Part shown: one piece after another, positions 32,922 through 44,441 of the stretch
How the letters are laid out: each line of letters begins with the position of its first letter
Numbering within the stretch: position 1 is the stretch's first letter
NCBI GenBank assembly: GCA_002749535.1
Contig: MZZL01000409.1
Coordinates: 674,962 to 738,961 of the forward strand
Direction: 5' to 3'
Length of the DNA: 64,000 nt
Source: Apophysomyces variabilis
Taxonomy: Eukaryota; Mucoromycota; Mucoromycetes; Mucorales; Mucoraceae
The notes under the pieces: generated by a model
Database searches by the model: none
The model's input: only the letters and a program-made list of their open reading frames with translations
Told to the model about the DNA's origin: nothing
Translations under genes and position numbers: made by a program

Positions 32922-35900
32922 TTTTGAGATAATGAACGAATAAAGGGGAATAGGTATCAACACAAAATCTTTTTTTGCCAAAATGGAAGCCTTCGGAAAG
33001 AGCGGCGTTGAATTTTGAGTCAAAAACACAAGGAACCACCGGGCTAATATGGAAATATCTTCAGCGCTGTGCGAAACAAGGACCAAAAAAAACTGGTATG
33101 ATGGATCATTATCAATCGGCTGAGGTAGATATGATGATAATGATAAATATCAATAGAACCCATTTCTGAATTCGTTAAAACGCTATTTCCATACATGCAT
33201 GTATCCTACGATACCGGTTGGTCTGCTTGATATGATATCCATGATGACCGTCTCGGTGATCGCCATGGATAATGCATTACCCATGTCTAATATCCAAATC
33301 AAAATCGTGAAAACCGATATTTACATCAGTTATATCTGTCTCAGATCATTTTGCAAGGGTCATCTCTGACTACAGTGCAATCAATGTTAAATTTCAAACA
33401 GTGACAGACCTTACGAAAAGAAATTGAAATGATTTTACACGTCTATTTTAGGGTTTCTCGTTGCATCAAAATATCGAACGATTTTACTAGCAAAAACGCA
33501 TATAGCTCAGGGTCACAAGGAACCACATCAGTGTTTTCTTTTTGATCTTTTCCCTCGGCCGATTGGGCACTACGCGCGTCGTAAAAAATAAGAGATGCTT
33601 TGATAGAAGCAGTTCCCTTATAATAAATAGCTGAAAGATGGTCATATTGTTTTCTCTTAATCTCCAAGAAAAAACCTGGAAGACATTTTGTATAGGATTC
33701 GCATTGCTTCGATCGACTCACTGCTAAAATCAGTGTTCAGAGTAGAAAGAAAAAGAAAGAGTCAGATTCCGTCGGTTAGATAAAGGCTTTCATTCGTTAG
33801 GGAATCCCGAACATCGGGACCCAATGAGGGTAATAACCAAGTAAACTTGGTGAAAGACACCGTGACAATGGTTTGGTTTAATCTGTAGCACAAAACATTC
33901 ATTTTCTCACGAGCAAAAGAAGCCCAGTCTTCCCTATTTCTGTTTCGACAGCCTCTGCGTTTCTCACTGGCGTCTACTCATGATAATGATATATCTTAAA
34001 ACTAAAGCCGCCTGTTGTGATGATTACCAAGGATAAATGTAATACCTACAAATCCCACAAATTCAACGATTCTTAGATAAGATTCCGCAAACATTATGTG
34101 TATTGATTGTAATCTGTAGGCTCAAGTCTACCGTTCTTTTCGACAACAAGTCCCATGTCCATTTAAATTCTATAAAACTCTGTCAGAAAAAAATACAAAG
34201 CAAAATATAACAAGCACGCGACACGGTTCTGATTGTCAATGTTATTCTATTGTTTAGGCTAGATATGCACCATAATGGTTTAAAAGGATCATTCAGATCT
34301 GTCAATCCTATTGAAGGTGGAGGAAAAGTCAAAAGTCCTCTACCCATCTTCTTGCGTAATGAGCATTTGAATTACTTGGGTTCAGTTTATAGCCTTGATA
34401 CGGTTGGAGTTGATAGCCTCGTGCAATATATTTTCAAGCGTTGGATACATTATTCTTCTGGTTTGTAGCCACATGGGAGCGTCTTATAGGGGTTCGGACG
34501 TTCTCAGCTATCGGGTATTCAGAGAATGAATCTTGCCTTCACCTGAAGGGTAAGCTTATGCAAACGCGATATCTCCTTCTGCCATGACTGATATGCTAAG
34601 AGCGTATTCTACTATTGACTGACATTGTCTGGCCATAATGCCATTGAAACATAAACAGAAGAGTAGTGTGTGGGACATATGAATTTGTTTGCTCCAGTGG
34701 TGTTTCAATTTGTCTATCCATATCGAGTAAACCATTTACATCATCTTCACACTCTACTAACAATGAACCTTGTGTTCTGATTTACCCAGCGTTTATTCTA
34801 CATAATAGTAGTGTCACACTCTACCATTGTCATTCTTACTGTCTGTTTCTACCGAATTTGCTACATGGTATGGATCCTCTCATATCCTTTCCGATGGTCC
34901 AAGTCATCTTTATAAAATTTTTTCAGATGCCGACGAGGCTTTTTCCGTGATCGTATGGTAACTTTATCAGGTTCGGTTTAGACCAAATCTACTAACTGAT
35001 AACAATAAATACTTGGCTTGTTATCTATATTGACTTTGTTTATAGCTGATAGCCTGAAGAATGGACGGTATAATGATACGGCAAGTGTCCGCTTTGCTTT
35101 TGTTCCTTTCTCCTATACTGATACATTTCGTTTTGTCTTATACCGAACTTGTCGATGCTCAATAGTGCACAAAAGGTTGCTTGACGCCATCGTGTTTGCC
35201 AGAATGTCGCCATCGTTAATAGTGACCTAAAACGGAAATAGGAAGGTATATCTTCAGCTGACCTTCTCAAGAGTGAGCGATATATCGTACATACCAAAGC
35301 ATTGATTATATCCCTTACTTTTATTTTATCGCGGTTTCTTTTTTTCATCTTCAGTTCCAGGACCCTGACTGAACATAATCAGTTTCTTCCAAGGCGGAGT
35401 GCCCCTAGGTACTACCGAAGTTCCCCAGACTGGTATTGCATGTACAACAAACTGATCATTGGTTTCGGTTAGGATAGCGACCGGGAACTCGTCGGCTTTT
35501 TTTTTGGATTCCTTTGAGCAAAGTTGATTTATATCGCATTCTCTCAATAAACTGATCACCTGTACATTGCATTTACAACTCTGTTATTTGGTTTAGGACT
35601 TTTCTAACATCGGACTACATCTTCTTTCTTTCGATTAGCAAGCTGTGTACGCGTATATATATTATTAAGACTGTTTATTTTGTTTTTTTCATGTCCTGAT
35701 ATAATCGGGAGAAATGCTATGATTCTCAGACGGGATGTCGCACAGAAGTTGACCCAATGAAAAGACGTGGGATAGTTCTTCAAACTGGATGGCCCGAACA
35801 CTGAGCTCCTTCCATTTAAAAAGGCCAAAGTTTCTTAATCTGCAGATTTGTGTCACTTAAGTTTTCGAACTTATACCGAATCTGTTATCTGGCATTTGAG

Positions 35901-36002
35901 AAATAGATAAAAGGCGACACCTTATCTCATGTGAGGTCATGTTCTCTTTTCGCAATAAAAGCCTTTTCTTCCTTGCTCTCAAGAAATAATTTGTCCCTAT
36001 CC
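32922..36002. other. 3.1-kb gene-poor region with coding debris
   Basis: No intact gene. Short open stretches that look like former exons occur at 33443-33721 (-; GFFLEIKRKQYDHLSAIYY), 34250-34468 (+; preceded by a possible splice acceptor), 35326-35559 (-; HAIPVWGTSVVPRGTPPWKK) and about 35700-35860 (-; FKWKELSVRAIQFEELSHVF, no ATG). They share no obvious single gene model. Paired hairpins lie at 33805-33851. The right end is the CNT promoter. Confidence 0.4.
33805..33851. other. two adjacent perfect hairpins
   Basis: TCCCGA-ACA-TCGGGA (33805-33819) is followed 16 bp later by ACCAAG-TAAA-CTTGGT (33836-33851). The surrounding 120 bp is less A/T-rich than the neighbouring sequence. This could be part of a structured non-coding RNA. 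No known snRNA, tRNA or box C/D-H/ACA signature was recognised. Confidence 0.3.
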
Positions 36003-38031
36003 ATGACAATCACAACCGAGGGTTACACTGAGCAAGTCATAGCGCCACCAGATGGCCTACCAACGCATCGTGTGGTTGTTGAAGATGACAAGAAGTCCCA
36101 TACATACAAAGTCGAGGCTGACATTCGGATTGCCACCGCGGAAGAAGAAGAAAAACGACTTGATAGCAACGACAGTAGCGATGGCATTGAGGAAGCAAAG
36201 CCTAGTCGGTTTAGTCAGTTTTATACTCGCCATCGCCGATGGTTCCAGTAAGTGTCCAATAGGAAGAGGTTATGGCATCGTGCTTCACGTATTAATCATG
36301 CAATCAACCCAATGGTTAGTCTCGCTATGTGGTTAATTTTCACTGGCTTCTTGTCTGCATCCTACGCGTTACAGGTGCCAAAGGGCTATAACCAGGAGAA
36401 TCTGATCCTTGGGTTGATTTATGCTTGGTTCACCTTGTATATATTTTTCTGTCATGTACCTACTTCTATTGTTACAACACCATTCCGCAAAACGGTAGAC
36501 ACCATCTCTTCCCCTATAATGCGTCTCAGCGCCCTTATGCGATCCATCCTCTACGGTGCCCTTGTCTTCACTGTCATTGTGGTTACTGTATTTTCTCTTC
36601 CGGAGACACCAGACTCGTCCCGAATTCAACGCCTCATTGCTCTATTTGGCATGATTGTCTTTCTGGGAATGGTATTCGCCTGTTCAAAGGTATACACAAA
36701 GAAGAAAAAAAAATTTTTTGTGCAAACATTAACTTTCTTTATTTGTTTTTTTCGTCTTAGCACCACAGAGCTGTCCGCTGGAATACGATTTCAAGTGCTA
36801 TGTTGTTGCAGTTCTTGCTAGCCTTGTTCGTGTTTCGCTCTCAAGCTGGCCATGATATCTTCCAATGGGCTGCCACATTTTGTGAAGGTTATTTAAGCAA
36901 ATCTAGCTTTGGCACACAGTTCCTCTTGAATCAAGATATTGTGAGTCTTGGTCTGTTTGCATTGAATGTCCTTCCCGCGGTTATTTTCTTTGCTTCGACT
37001 GTCCAGATGTTGTATTATATTGGCGCACTGCAGTGGCTCTTGGAAAAATGCGGCTCGGTGTTCATGACCTTATTAGGTGTTTCGGGCGCGGAGTCTGTGG
37101 TCGCTTGCGCCTCGGTAGGGTTTTTTTTGGCAAACACAAAAAGGAAAAAAAGAAGGAAATTAACATCTTATTGCTTAGCCTTTTCTTGGTCAATGTGAAA
37201 ATGCATTGTTGATCAAGCCTTTCTTACCTTACTTGACCAAGGCTGAGATGCATCAAATTATGACTTCCGGATTTGCTACTATTTCCGGTTCTGTGCTCTA
37301 TGGTTACATTAAAATGGGCGTTTCCGGCCAGGCTCTGCTGACCTCCTGCGTTATGTCAATCCCTTGTTCACTTGCAATTTCTAAACTGAGATACCCCGAA
37401 ACGGAAGAACCACTCACTAAAGGAAAAGTGAAAGTCCCTCCTAGCCAAGAGGCGACTTGCAATTTGCTGCATGCAGCTGGTACTGGTGCATCTATCGGTG
37501 TCAATATCGCCCTTCTTATTGCTGCCAACCTTATTTCCTTGCTTGCATTGCTTTATGCAGTCAACGCTGGTCTCACATGGATTGGAAACTTCATTACCAT
37601 CCATGAACTGACACTGCAACTCATCACTGGATACATCTTCGTCCCTGTAAGTGCCTTACTCTATTTCATATATAGAGAGAAATTGGACTGATCCATTCCA
37701 CCTATAGATTGCTTGGATGATTGGTGCTGACAACAGCGATTTAGTCCCTGTGGGTCAGTTAATGGCTACCAAGATTTGGGCCAACGAATTCGTTGCTTAC
37801 GACTTGATGACCAGCTCATACGCTAATTTATTAACGCCAAGATCAAAGCTCGTCACTACATATGCTCTCTGCGGTTTTGCCAACCTTAGCAGTGTGGGTA
37901 TGCAAATAGGTGTATTAAGTACTCTGGCACCAAAACGATCTGGTGAGATCTCGGAGCTGGCTATCTCTGCTATGATTTGCGGCGCTTTCAGTACTTGGGT
38001 TTCAGCATCCATTGCTGGCATGTTAAACTAA
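36003..38031 (+). CDS. concentrative nucleoside transporter (CNT/SLC28)
   Basis: Five exons give 586 residues: 36003-36247, 36320-36689, 36761-37114, 37179-37646, 37708-38031. An N-terminal cytosolic tail of about 80 residues ends in RHRRWF, then about 10-13 membrane segments follow. CNT hallmarks are PAVIFFASTVQMLYYIGALQ, GVSGAESVVACASPFLGQCENALLIKP, a MTSGFATISGSVLYGYI segment, and late GADNSDLVPVGQLMATK plus TTYALCGFANLSSVGMQIG. These proteins import nucleosides with H+ or Na+. The first intron needs the acceptor at 36319 (74 nt); a nearer AG would make a 15-nt intron and was rejected. Confidence 0.94.
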
Positions 38032-38622
38032 TCAAGATAATACCTGTAAAACCGCTCTTGTAAATTTATTACTACTATCTATCAGACGTTTATTGTTTAC
38101 ATATACATACATACATGAACCTTTATACGGCAAGTGACACGCCATCGATTATCACAGTGTAGTAGCAGATTCTTATGAATATGAGAAGTGCAATATTCAT
38201 GTCTTTGAAAAGCAATACCGTATAGGACAAGCTATGTATACAATGGCCAAAAAACCAGTTCAAACAAGTGGGTTACTAGTATAGAATTGCCTAATCCATG
38301 TGTTTCAATGACTTAAGATAGGTGAAGAAAAGGAAAGATATGTCCACTTTACTGGAAATAGATAGACGAGGACTTAAAAATTCTTGCTTTACATGCCCAT
38401 GTCCAGGATCCTTCACTATGTCGATTAAAATCGCTCGGGACCAAATTTCTGAATAGGACCGTGACTTTAACACTATGACTCTTTCGATAGACATATCGTC
38501 TAATATCGGGAAAGTGGAGAGTACACTATTGGTAAACAGGAGATTTGTGAAGAAAACACAGAACATCTTTGTTAATGACTACTGAACTTTTGAAAACAAC
38601 ATATGCTGCATGGGTTTACACT
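38032..38622. other. intergenic between convergent genes
   Basis: 591 bp between the stops of the CNT (+) and the membrane protein (-). A short tandem run (ACATACATACATAC) is present near 38100. No gene is supported; the minus ORF at 38291-38566 is unremarkable. Confidence 0.45.
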
Positions 38623-40067
38623 TCAAGCGAAAATAACACTGGCAGGCCCATGTCTCGAATGAGCCGAGATATTGGAGCCTTCTTCTGCCTTGTAATAACC
38701 CTTTTTAAACGTGTAACCAAAGCTGGTAACATGGAGATCCTCCGGCTTGCCCGCCTTTACAATAGGTTGTCCCGTCAGGCTAGTAACCAAAAACCGACCT
38801 TGGACATCGTCACCGGGCTTATTAAGATACAACTCGATTAGCAAAGTTGATTCCAACGCACGAAAAGCTACCAACTTACCAATCGAACAGTGGATGATCC
38901 AACGCTCACTGTTGTTGTAATGTTAAGATTGTCTTTTGGATTTACACAGACATCTATATCGCCTCGCATGACTCCTGCTGCAAGTCTCTTATTCAAATCG
39001 TAGGTGCCTTGAACGGAGCCATGGAGGGCACCTAAGAAGAGTTCATTGGCACGTAGGCTCTAAAAAAAGGTTTGCATTATTTTAGCCGGAAGAAACTATA
39101 TGGATAGATACCTTAAATTGGATGCTTCCATGACCAACACCGGCTTTAAGTCTATCGAACACCAGATCTACATCTCCGCTGATCTCTGCTTGCCTAGCCT
39201 TAATGTCCAGGCCTTTGTAGCAACAAAGTTCTTGCGGGAACGTGATAAAGGTATGGATCGAGATATGTCCGTGCTTCTTATGATAATGAGGCCCAGTACG
39301 TTTTACTTCCACCACATATCGTCCGTTATTGTCAAAACTGGTCAAGGATACTTGCTCAAAATTCTTCTTATGCTTTGTCAAAAGGGTCACATTGACTTCC
39401 ACGTCTTCCACATCTCCTTGGTTTACGACAACGTTGCCTTTATGAAAGTCGCCGTAAATGTACAAAGCCGCGGACTCAAATGAGGATGGGTCGAATTTAA
39501 ACACTTGGGATTGAGAGTCGCCTTTCTTGATATCGTAACCAGCATGACGACGTGGCGGTTGAGGATGTTTCAGATAGTCTAACGATTTTGTGTGAATTAA
39601 TGCATGCGTTGATGTATAGATCCTTACCAGGTGGAAAAGCAATACCCATTTTGCGATAATACCCCCCATAACCACTATCATCATTGAAATCCCGCTCCAG
39701 TTCTTGCATAAATTCAATCAAATCCGTCGGCCCTTCCAACTGAGTTGCGGTCTCGGATAAACCCATCCAACTTGCCGACCGATTGATGTCTCCCAGAGTA
39801 GGGAACTACATTGTTGAGTTAAACCCAAAACAGTATACTTAACATTAAATACACACCTTCCAATTCATGTGCGAAAGCTTTATAAACAGCAAAAAGCCAA
39901 GGAATCCAACGAGAAGGACATATTTCCACAAGGTTCGAGCTGTATGAACAGGTTAGTCACCGTTCTATCATTAAGCGAATCATCTTACTTCTTCTGGTTT
40001 GAATAGGATTCCTATCTAGAGGAAGAGGAGTCGCTTGTACTCCGGCAGAAGGTCCTTTTTCATTCAT
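38623..40067 (-). CDS. single-pass membrane protein with beta-rich ectodomain
   Basis: Six exons give 398 residues: 39989-40067, 39857-39939, 39628-39805, 39112-39578, 38880-39059, 38623-38832. A short cytosolic Pro/Arg-rich N-terminus is followed by one hydrophobic helix (YVLLVGFLGFLLFIKL), so it is predicted type II. The outer part consists of repeated beta-strand units with GxIxv-type turns (ALYIYGDFHKGNVVVNQGDV, LDIKARQAEISGDVDLVF, FLGALHGSVQGTYDLNKRLA). This repetitive pattern resembles the DUF4097-type beta-solenoid (adhesin-like) domains. I do not recognise a named family and infer no function beyond a membrane-anchored, probably extracytosolic protein. All junction phases agree. Confidence 0.8.
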
Positions 40068-40698
40068 CTTAATGTTTGATACAAAAGAGAAGAAAAAGCC
40101 ATGTCTCAATGCAGCTGACGAGGTAAAAAAAAAAGATGCGGTAACTATGAAGTCACAGTCTCAGATCGCTCCCAGGCATCGCTTCCCTGTTATGGCGATT
40201 GAAAGCTTCCTTATCGTGATGCTCTCGCTATACAGTATCTCCCAAAAATAATTTCGCAAACTACGAAAATCGAAGTCGCAGTCCAGTGGATGTGGTCAAT
40301 TCGAACTCTTATAACAGGACAATTAATGTAATTTGTTAGCGTCAAGCCCAGTTTCCAAAATGCGCCAAGTGAATTTGCTAGATGCGACTTTTTAATTTTT
40401 GGGGAATAAAGTACAGTACTGAACATTCACCTATAATTAATACATCACGATCTGGTCCCTGCTTGCACTTGGACATTACGCATTTTTGCTCAATAGCTAC
40501 TATTATTATGTGTACACTGATTACTTTTTTATATACTATGTAAAATAGATTTGCGTCTATTAACATCAGAAATCATACTCCAGTTTATGAGCTGCAATGC
40601 TGCTTCCTGTAAAGAATTCTTCAAGATAGGATTTTGCGATAATCTTAGATATGGTTCGCAGCCTTTGCCATATTCGGATAGGGCGACGGATAATGTAA
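40068..40698. other. intergenic, 631 bp
   Basis: Holds the promoter of the membrane protein (minus strand) and, at the left of SPA2's stop, its 3' UTR. Nothing else is seen. Confidence 0.45.
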
Positions 40699-43365
40699 CT
40701 AGTCTTCAAAGATATTGATGAGTTCCTTTGTATACTTTGCGATTTCGTATGATTCTTTTGCTAAGTCTCGCTTTGCTGCTGCACTTGCTCTCTCAGGAGA
40801 TTGTGCGAAAGAACTGTCTCTGATCTGAAGCAGCTTATCCTTGCATGTCAATAAATCCGCTAGAACCAGGTCTCCCTTCTTGCGATACTGAAGACCTGCG
40901 CCGCCCGAAAATGTACTGCGCGAAACCTCAACTACATTGGACACAATGTTCACAATCGACACAATAATATCGCTGACTTCAGTTATCTGCCCTGGTGATC
41001 GCAAAGCGCTCAGTAAGTTCTGGATTGTTTGTACGATATGGTCCGTTTCCGTTTTCAGGTATTCCTAATATGACAGTCGGTATAATATATGTGTCATGGG
41101 CAGGCGTACTTACCGAAAGTTCCTCTGGATCCAGACGATCGCTTGCGGTAGAGGCCGAGGTACCTGTTTTGGTTTCACTTGTGGAAGAAATACCAAGCAG
41201 TTTAGCAAGCTCCACAACCACTATGGTTAAGTGGCCTGCTGTACCCTCAATCAAACCAACAGGCATGATACCCATACCGTTCGCATGGTTCTTTGCGGCC
41301 ACCAGCAGCTGAGCCAAAGCATCAGAAAATTGCGTTTTGAGGGTATATAACTTTGTTTGAGTCGATGCAGGTAATTCATGGCTGCTTTCATAAGCTTCCA
41401 CAGCTTCTGTCAAAGACTTGCAGGCCATGACCACTGTTTTCATCGTGATTAAAACATCAGAAGGCTTATTCGACCTGCTATAGTGTAAACTGATCACGTT
41501 TCTTGCATTTTTCTCTTTTTTACCTTGCGGAACGTGAAAGGGCAACAATGGCAGTTTGGTATGTGACAATACGGTCATGGGCAATGGCGCCCTCCCGTGT
41601 CGGTTGTAACAGATGATCCTTCATAATGTCTTGCGTTTGCAGCTCATCGGACGGCAACGTTCCTGAAGGCATTGGATTAAACGTGGAAAATACACTAGTG
41701 GAGAGTACCTTTTATATTGCGAAGCTCTTGTCGCGCACTTTCGTATTTACTTTGCCATTCCTTTACCTATAGGAAACCTAAGAAATTTCTCACTGTTTAT
41801 AAAACAACTTACTTCATCTTCCAACTGTCTTGTACGTTGTTCTGCTTGCTCTTTACTTGTTCTGAGTTCATCATTCTTTGCTGACAGTGACTTCAGCTCT
41901 TCTAACAGTTTGCTGGTTTCCGTTTTGACCTCTTGCACACTCTATGCACATCGCTCATATACATATTGTTTTATTACGAAAGGCTCGCTCTCTCCTTACC
42001 CGTTGTTGTTCGTGGTGCTCATGTTCCAGTTGCCGATACTTCTCTTCTAATCTATGATAATCTTCCTGGAAGTCATTGCCCCTTGACAACTGGTGTCTCT
42101 CCTAAGGTTTCGTTAACTCTGACGATTTCTGATAATCAGTAATAGATACCTGGTCTTGATGCAAGGATTCTTTACTTCCCTGTGGATCGAACAGTTTTAA
42201 TTTGCCACATCCAATAGTATAACTATCGTCATATTTTACCATAGCAGCTTCAGATTCAAGCTGTTGTATGCGTTTCGCCATTGTCGCTATGCGATATTCA
42301 TACTCTGAACGCATTCTCTCCGGATCTGATATACCCTGCTATTTGAAATCTATCAATGACATATATAACGTCTCGTTTCAGCTTACCGGTGTTTCAGTTC
42401 GCGGACCGGTTGGGGCGGTCACCATGTTACCGAGATCAGCCATAAGGCTGTCGAGGGACTGAAAGTTCCCATCCCCAACACCATTTGACTTTGATGGTCG
42501 CGGGTAGATCTCGTGATCATTGCTGTCGTCTTCTTCCGGTCCTACAGGCTCCACATTGATCATACCTTTAACAGGAACAATATTGGTCGCTTGACTAGGC
42601 TGTGGTTTTGAGTCCATCTTTGGACTGGTGATAGGCATGGGAGGCACAGGCGGTGGTGATGAATATAAATCCTATCGATAATACATTAGTCAACCATCTT
42701 CATACCATTGTATTCCACCTCTTCGCCTTCGACGAATTGGGGGTATCGGCGACTCAGTTCCGAGTACACATCGCTAGCGAGATCTTGGAAGCGAGAAATT
42801 GGCAGTGTTGCTAACTTTTGCCGTGCCTGGTTCCGTCTTGGATGAAACTCATCGCGTACAGGTAAAAAGGGTACTACATCCATTTTCCCCTTCTCATTAG
42901 ACCCATCCTAAGAATTTTTTTTGTTTTCCATGTATTAACCTTGTTTATCATCTCTATTTCTCCGGATCAGCTCGTCGTACACATCCATTGCTAATTCATG
43001 AAACTGTATCGGGTTGAGTCGTGATAGTTTCTGGCGTGCAGAGACACGTTGTGGAGGTGTACCCTCGTTTGCCTCTATTTTCGAATGAATAAGCTTATAG
43101 TAAACTGCACCCGTCAAGCAAACCTAATACCTTTGGCTATGATTTGTGAAAGATATTTCTGCAGTTCGCTATGGTACGCTCGAGCGGCGGCTTCATAGCC
43201 TGTCGTGCTAAATGCTCTGCTGGAAGACGAAGCATAGGATTGCGAACGAGAATTCTGTGTTGTTGACCGAGATGAGGTTGAGAATGTTTTACTTGGTTTC
43301 GGACCACGAATGCTCCAATCTTCTTGCGCATTAGGGGATTGCGGTGGCGATCTGGAATAGGCCAT
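40699..43365 (-). CDS. SPA2: polarisome scaffold Spa2
   Basis: Eleven exons give 718 residues: 43131-43365, 42940-43074, 42719-42873, 42387-42671, 42150-42338, 42000-42101, 41813-41941, 41709-41766, 41524-41662, 41114-41477, 40699-41064. Two Spa2-homology (GIT) repeats occur at residues 85-170: ARQKLSRLNPIQFHELAMDV and ARQKLATLPISRFQDLASDV. A Pro-rich linker, then about 200 residues of coiled coil, and a C-terminal helical domain (REGAIAHDRIVTYQTAIVAL to the end) follow. Spa2 scaffolds MAP kinases, Bni1 formin and Pea2/Bud6 at hyphal tips and septa. The intron at 42672-42718 has a weak GTGGAA donor but is the only choice that keeps frame and normal length. Confidence 0.93.
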
Positions 43366-44441
43366 CAACGCGCAGTTGTAAAAGGTTAGGTAAAAGGAGA
43401 CAAACACTCAGACAATACAATGTTTTAGTTTGTGTAACAGTAACGCTTCAATGTTGTCAGCCCTGATCCGCGAATGGTCTGTTGTTAAAACAGAAATTAC
43501 CTTGGCAATGCTGGATTACCTACCCTGGCAACTACGTTGGTTAGCTCCTTTGAATTTATAACCTGCTTTCTACCCTGTTGCACGAATAAGATCTTTGAGC
43601 TGACTGAACGTTGGAAAGACTCTAGATAAATTCCGTTTCCTCTCTTTCTCACTAATATTAAGTTGATTGTTTTTAAATAAGAAAATATTAGCAATAACAA
43701 GAGTACATCTAATTGAGCTCTGTATGTGTCTTCTGTCAAACTCCGGTGCGTAGCCGTTGTCAAAGAAAGGTATCGTAATGAAATCTATGTTTTTAATGGT
43801 AGAGAATGAATCCGGCGTGGAAACGGTTGGCTTGATCAGTACTGCAAAGTGCTCGAGGTGCTACATCTTTAGAGAAATGCTGTACAACAAATAGCAGGTG
43901 AAGAAGGGCTTTACATACATAGATATCGTTATACTCGGAACGAGGCTGACAACAATCTGCGTCGGGGTAGAAATTATGCAGTCTGTGTCCATAAAAGCGT
44001 CTATGCATATGCTTTAGTCAATGGCAGGGAATAAAACCGAAGAAAAGAAGGCTATCCACTATTCATATCGAAGCTCATAAAGTTCAATCACCCAATGACA
44101 GACTTCGTTAATTATCAAACGAAGAGCAATTAAGTGCAGAATTTCAACGTCAAGCCGGCATTACATGCTCTACTGCATGTATAGGTTAGCATAGCTAACC
44201 CATATATCATACTCCGCTTATCAACTATCAGAAACAGACCCAATGTTATGTGCAAGGCCTCTACGTAGCATATATCCGTACTTATTTAGGATGGTACAGA
44301 CTGGAGAAAGCTGCAAACAATTTTTTGGTTCTATTAAGACAGTAGCTAATCCTAAAAGCAGACAAGATATGGTAAACAGTTGCAAGCAAGATAAGCCATT
44401 TCTTAGGTATAATGTTAACACAAAATGGAGTTTTACGTCGC
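43366..44441. other. intergenic, 1.1 kb
   Basis: Between the start of SPA2 (-) and the end of CDC23 (-). Only short ORFs without recognisable content are found (43497-43763, 43793-44008, 44221-44445). Confidence 0.45.

Noticed and set aside
36248..36262. 15-nt intron in the CNT gene (GTAAGT...AATAG)
   Set aside because: Far too short to splice; using the acceptor at 36319 gives a 74-nt intron and the expected first membrane helix.
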